From: Glaesserella sp041814905
GTDB lineage: Bacteria; Pseudomonadota; Gammaproteobacteria; Enterobacterales; Pasteurellaceae
DNA: 13,422 bases
Assembly: GCF_041814905.1 (NCBI RefSeq)
Contig: NZ_JBGXYA010000077.1
Coordinates: 1 to 13,422 of the forward strand
Direction of reading: 5' to 3'
The notes beneath the pieces were generated by a model that ran no database searches, was not told the origin of the DNA, and saw only the letters and a program-made list of their open reading frames with translations. Positions 13,360 through 13,422 of the stretch are shown here, piece by piece. How positions within the stretch are numbered: the stretch's first letter is position 1; every line of letters starts with the position of its first letter. The position numbers and the translations under genes are program-made.

Positions 13360-13416
13360 ATCCTTACGGGTTAACAGCCTCCAAGGTTGCCAGTCACCAG
13401 CGTTGGAAGCAAGGAT
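13360..13416 (-). promoter_or_regulatory. rpsF mRNA leader, candidate S6:S18-binding autoregulatory element
   Basis: Read on the minus strand, AUCCUU (13416-13411) is complementary to AAGGAU (13365-13360), which is the rpsF ribosome site. Inside this, GCUUCCAA (13410-13403) pairs with UUGGAGGC (13384-13377) with one G-U pair. Between the two stems the 3' side has an 11-base bulge containing CCG. A stem with a CCG in an asymmetric bulge before rpsF is the layout described for the bS6:bS18 operon regulator in many bacteria. Folding is by hand only and the promoter side is outside the window. Confidence 0.6.
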
Positions 13417-13422
13417 TAAAAA

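Noticed and set aside
1..13422. CRISPR array, tRNA gene, insertion sequence or prophage
   Set aside because: No regular direct-repeat spacing, tRNA cloverleaf, transposase or phage gene was seen; nearly all DNA is accounted for by housekeeping genes and short intergenic regions.

Overview
The window is ordinary chromosome from a Pasteurellaceae bacterium of the Actinobacillus pleuropneumoniae / Mannheimia / [Haemophilus] ducreyi type. Two things show this. The proteins are close to Escherichia coli and Haemophilus orthologues. The DNA carries several copies of the Apl-type uptake signal sequence ACAAGCGGTC with its AT-rich tail, rather than the Hin-type AAGTGCGGT core. No tRNA, rRNA, insertion sequence, prophage or CRISPR array is visible. 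No gap between genes exceeds about 190 bases.

Layout. (1) 1-5076, minus strand: a membrane-anchored M23 peptidase, the ABC-F ATPase Uup, two paralogous RlaP-like nucleotidyltransferases overlapping by ATGA, and tcdA, which runs off the left edge. From uup to tcdA there is no terminator, so these four genes are probably one transcription unit. (2) 5188-7399, plus strand: a DUF4298 protein overlapping an EamA-type transporter by ATGA, then nadK. (3) 7470-10918, minus strand: purD, then ettA and grxD. USS-paired hairpins bound this block on its grxD side and separate purD from ettA. (4) 11106-11870, plus strand: a NudC-type NAD(H)/NAD-cap pyrophosphatase, divergent from purD, with a clear PurR operator at the purD promoter. 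(5) 11951-13422, minus strand: the conserved rpsF-priB-rpsR-rplI operon, with its mRNA leader cut at the right edge. It faces nudC across a strong bidirectional terminator.

Most genes are housekeeping functions in translation (uS/bS and bL proteins, the ABC-F factors EttA and Uup, the tRNA t6A-modifying TcdA), NAD(P) chemistry (NadK, NudC), purine synthesis (PurD), replication restart (PriB) and Fe-S/redox (GrxD).

The least explained part is the nucleotidyltransferase pair at 700-2519. It is AT-rich in large part, translationally coupled, and sits between uup and tcdA. It belongs to a family predicted to act in RNA repair. Other points worth a second look are a GC-rich palindromic element embedded in frame in the Uup linker, a lysine replacing the conserved Nudix-box glycine in NudC, paired uptake sequences used as terminators, and an rpsF leader that can fold into an S6:S18-type motif hiding its own ribosome binding site.
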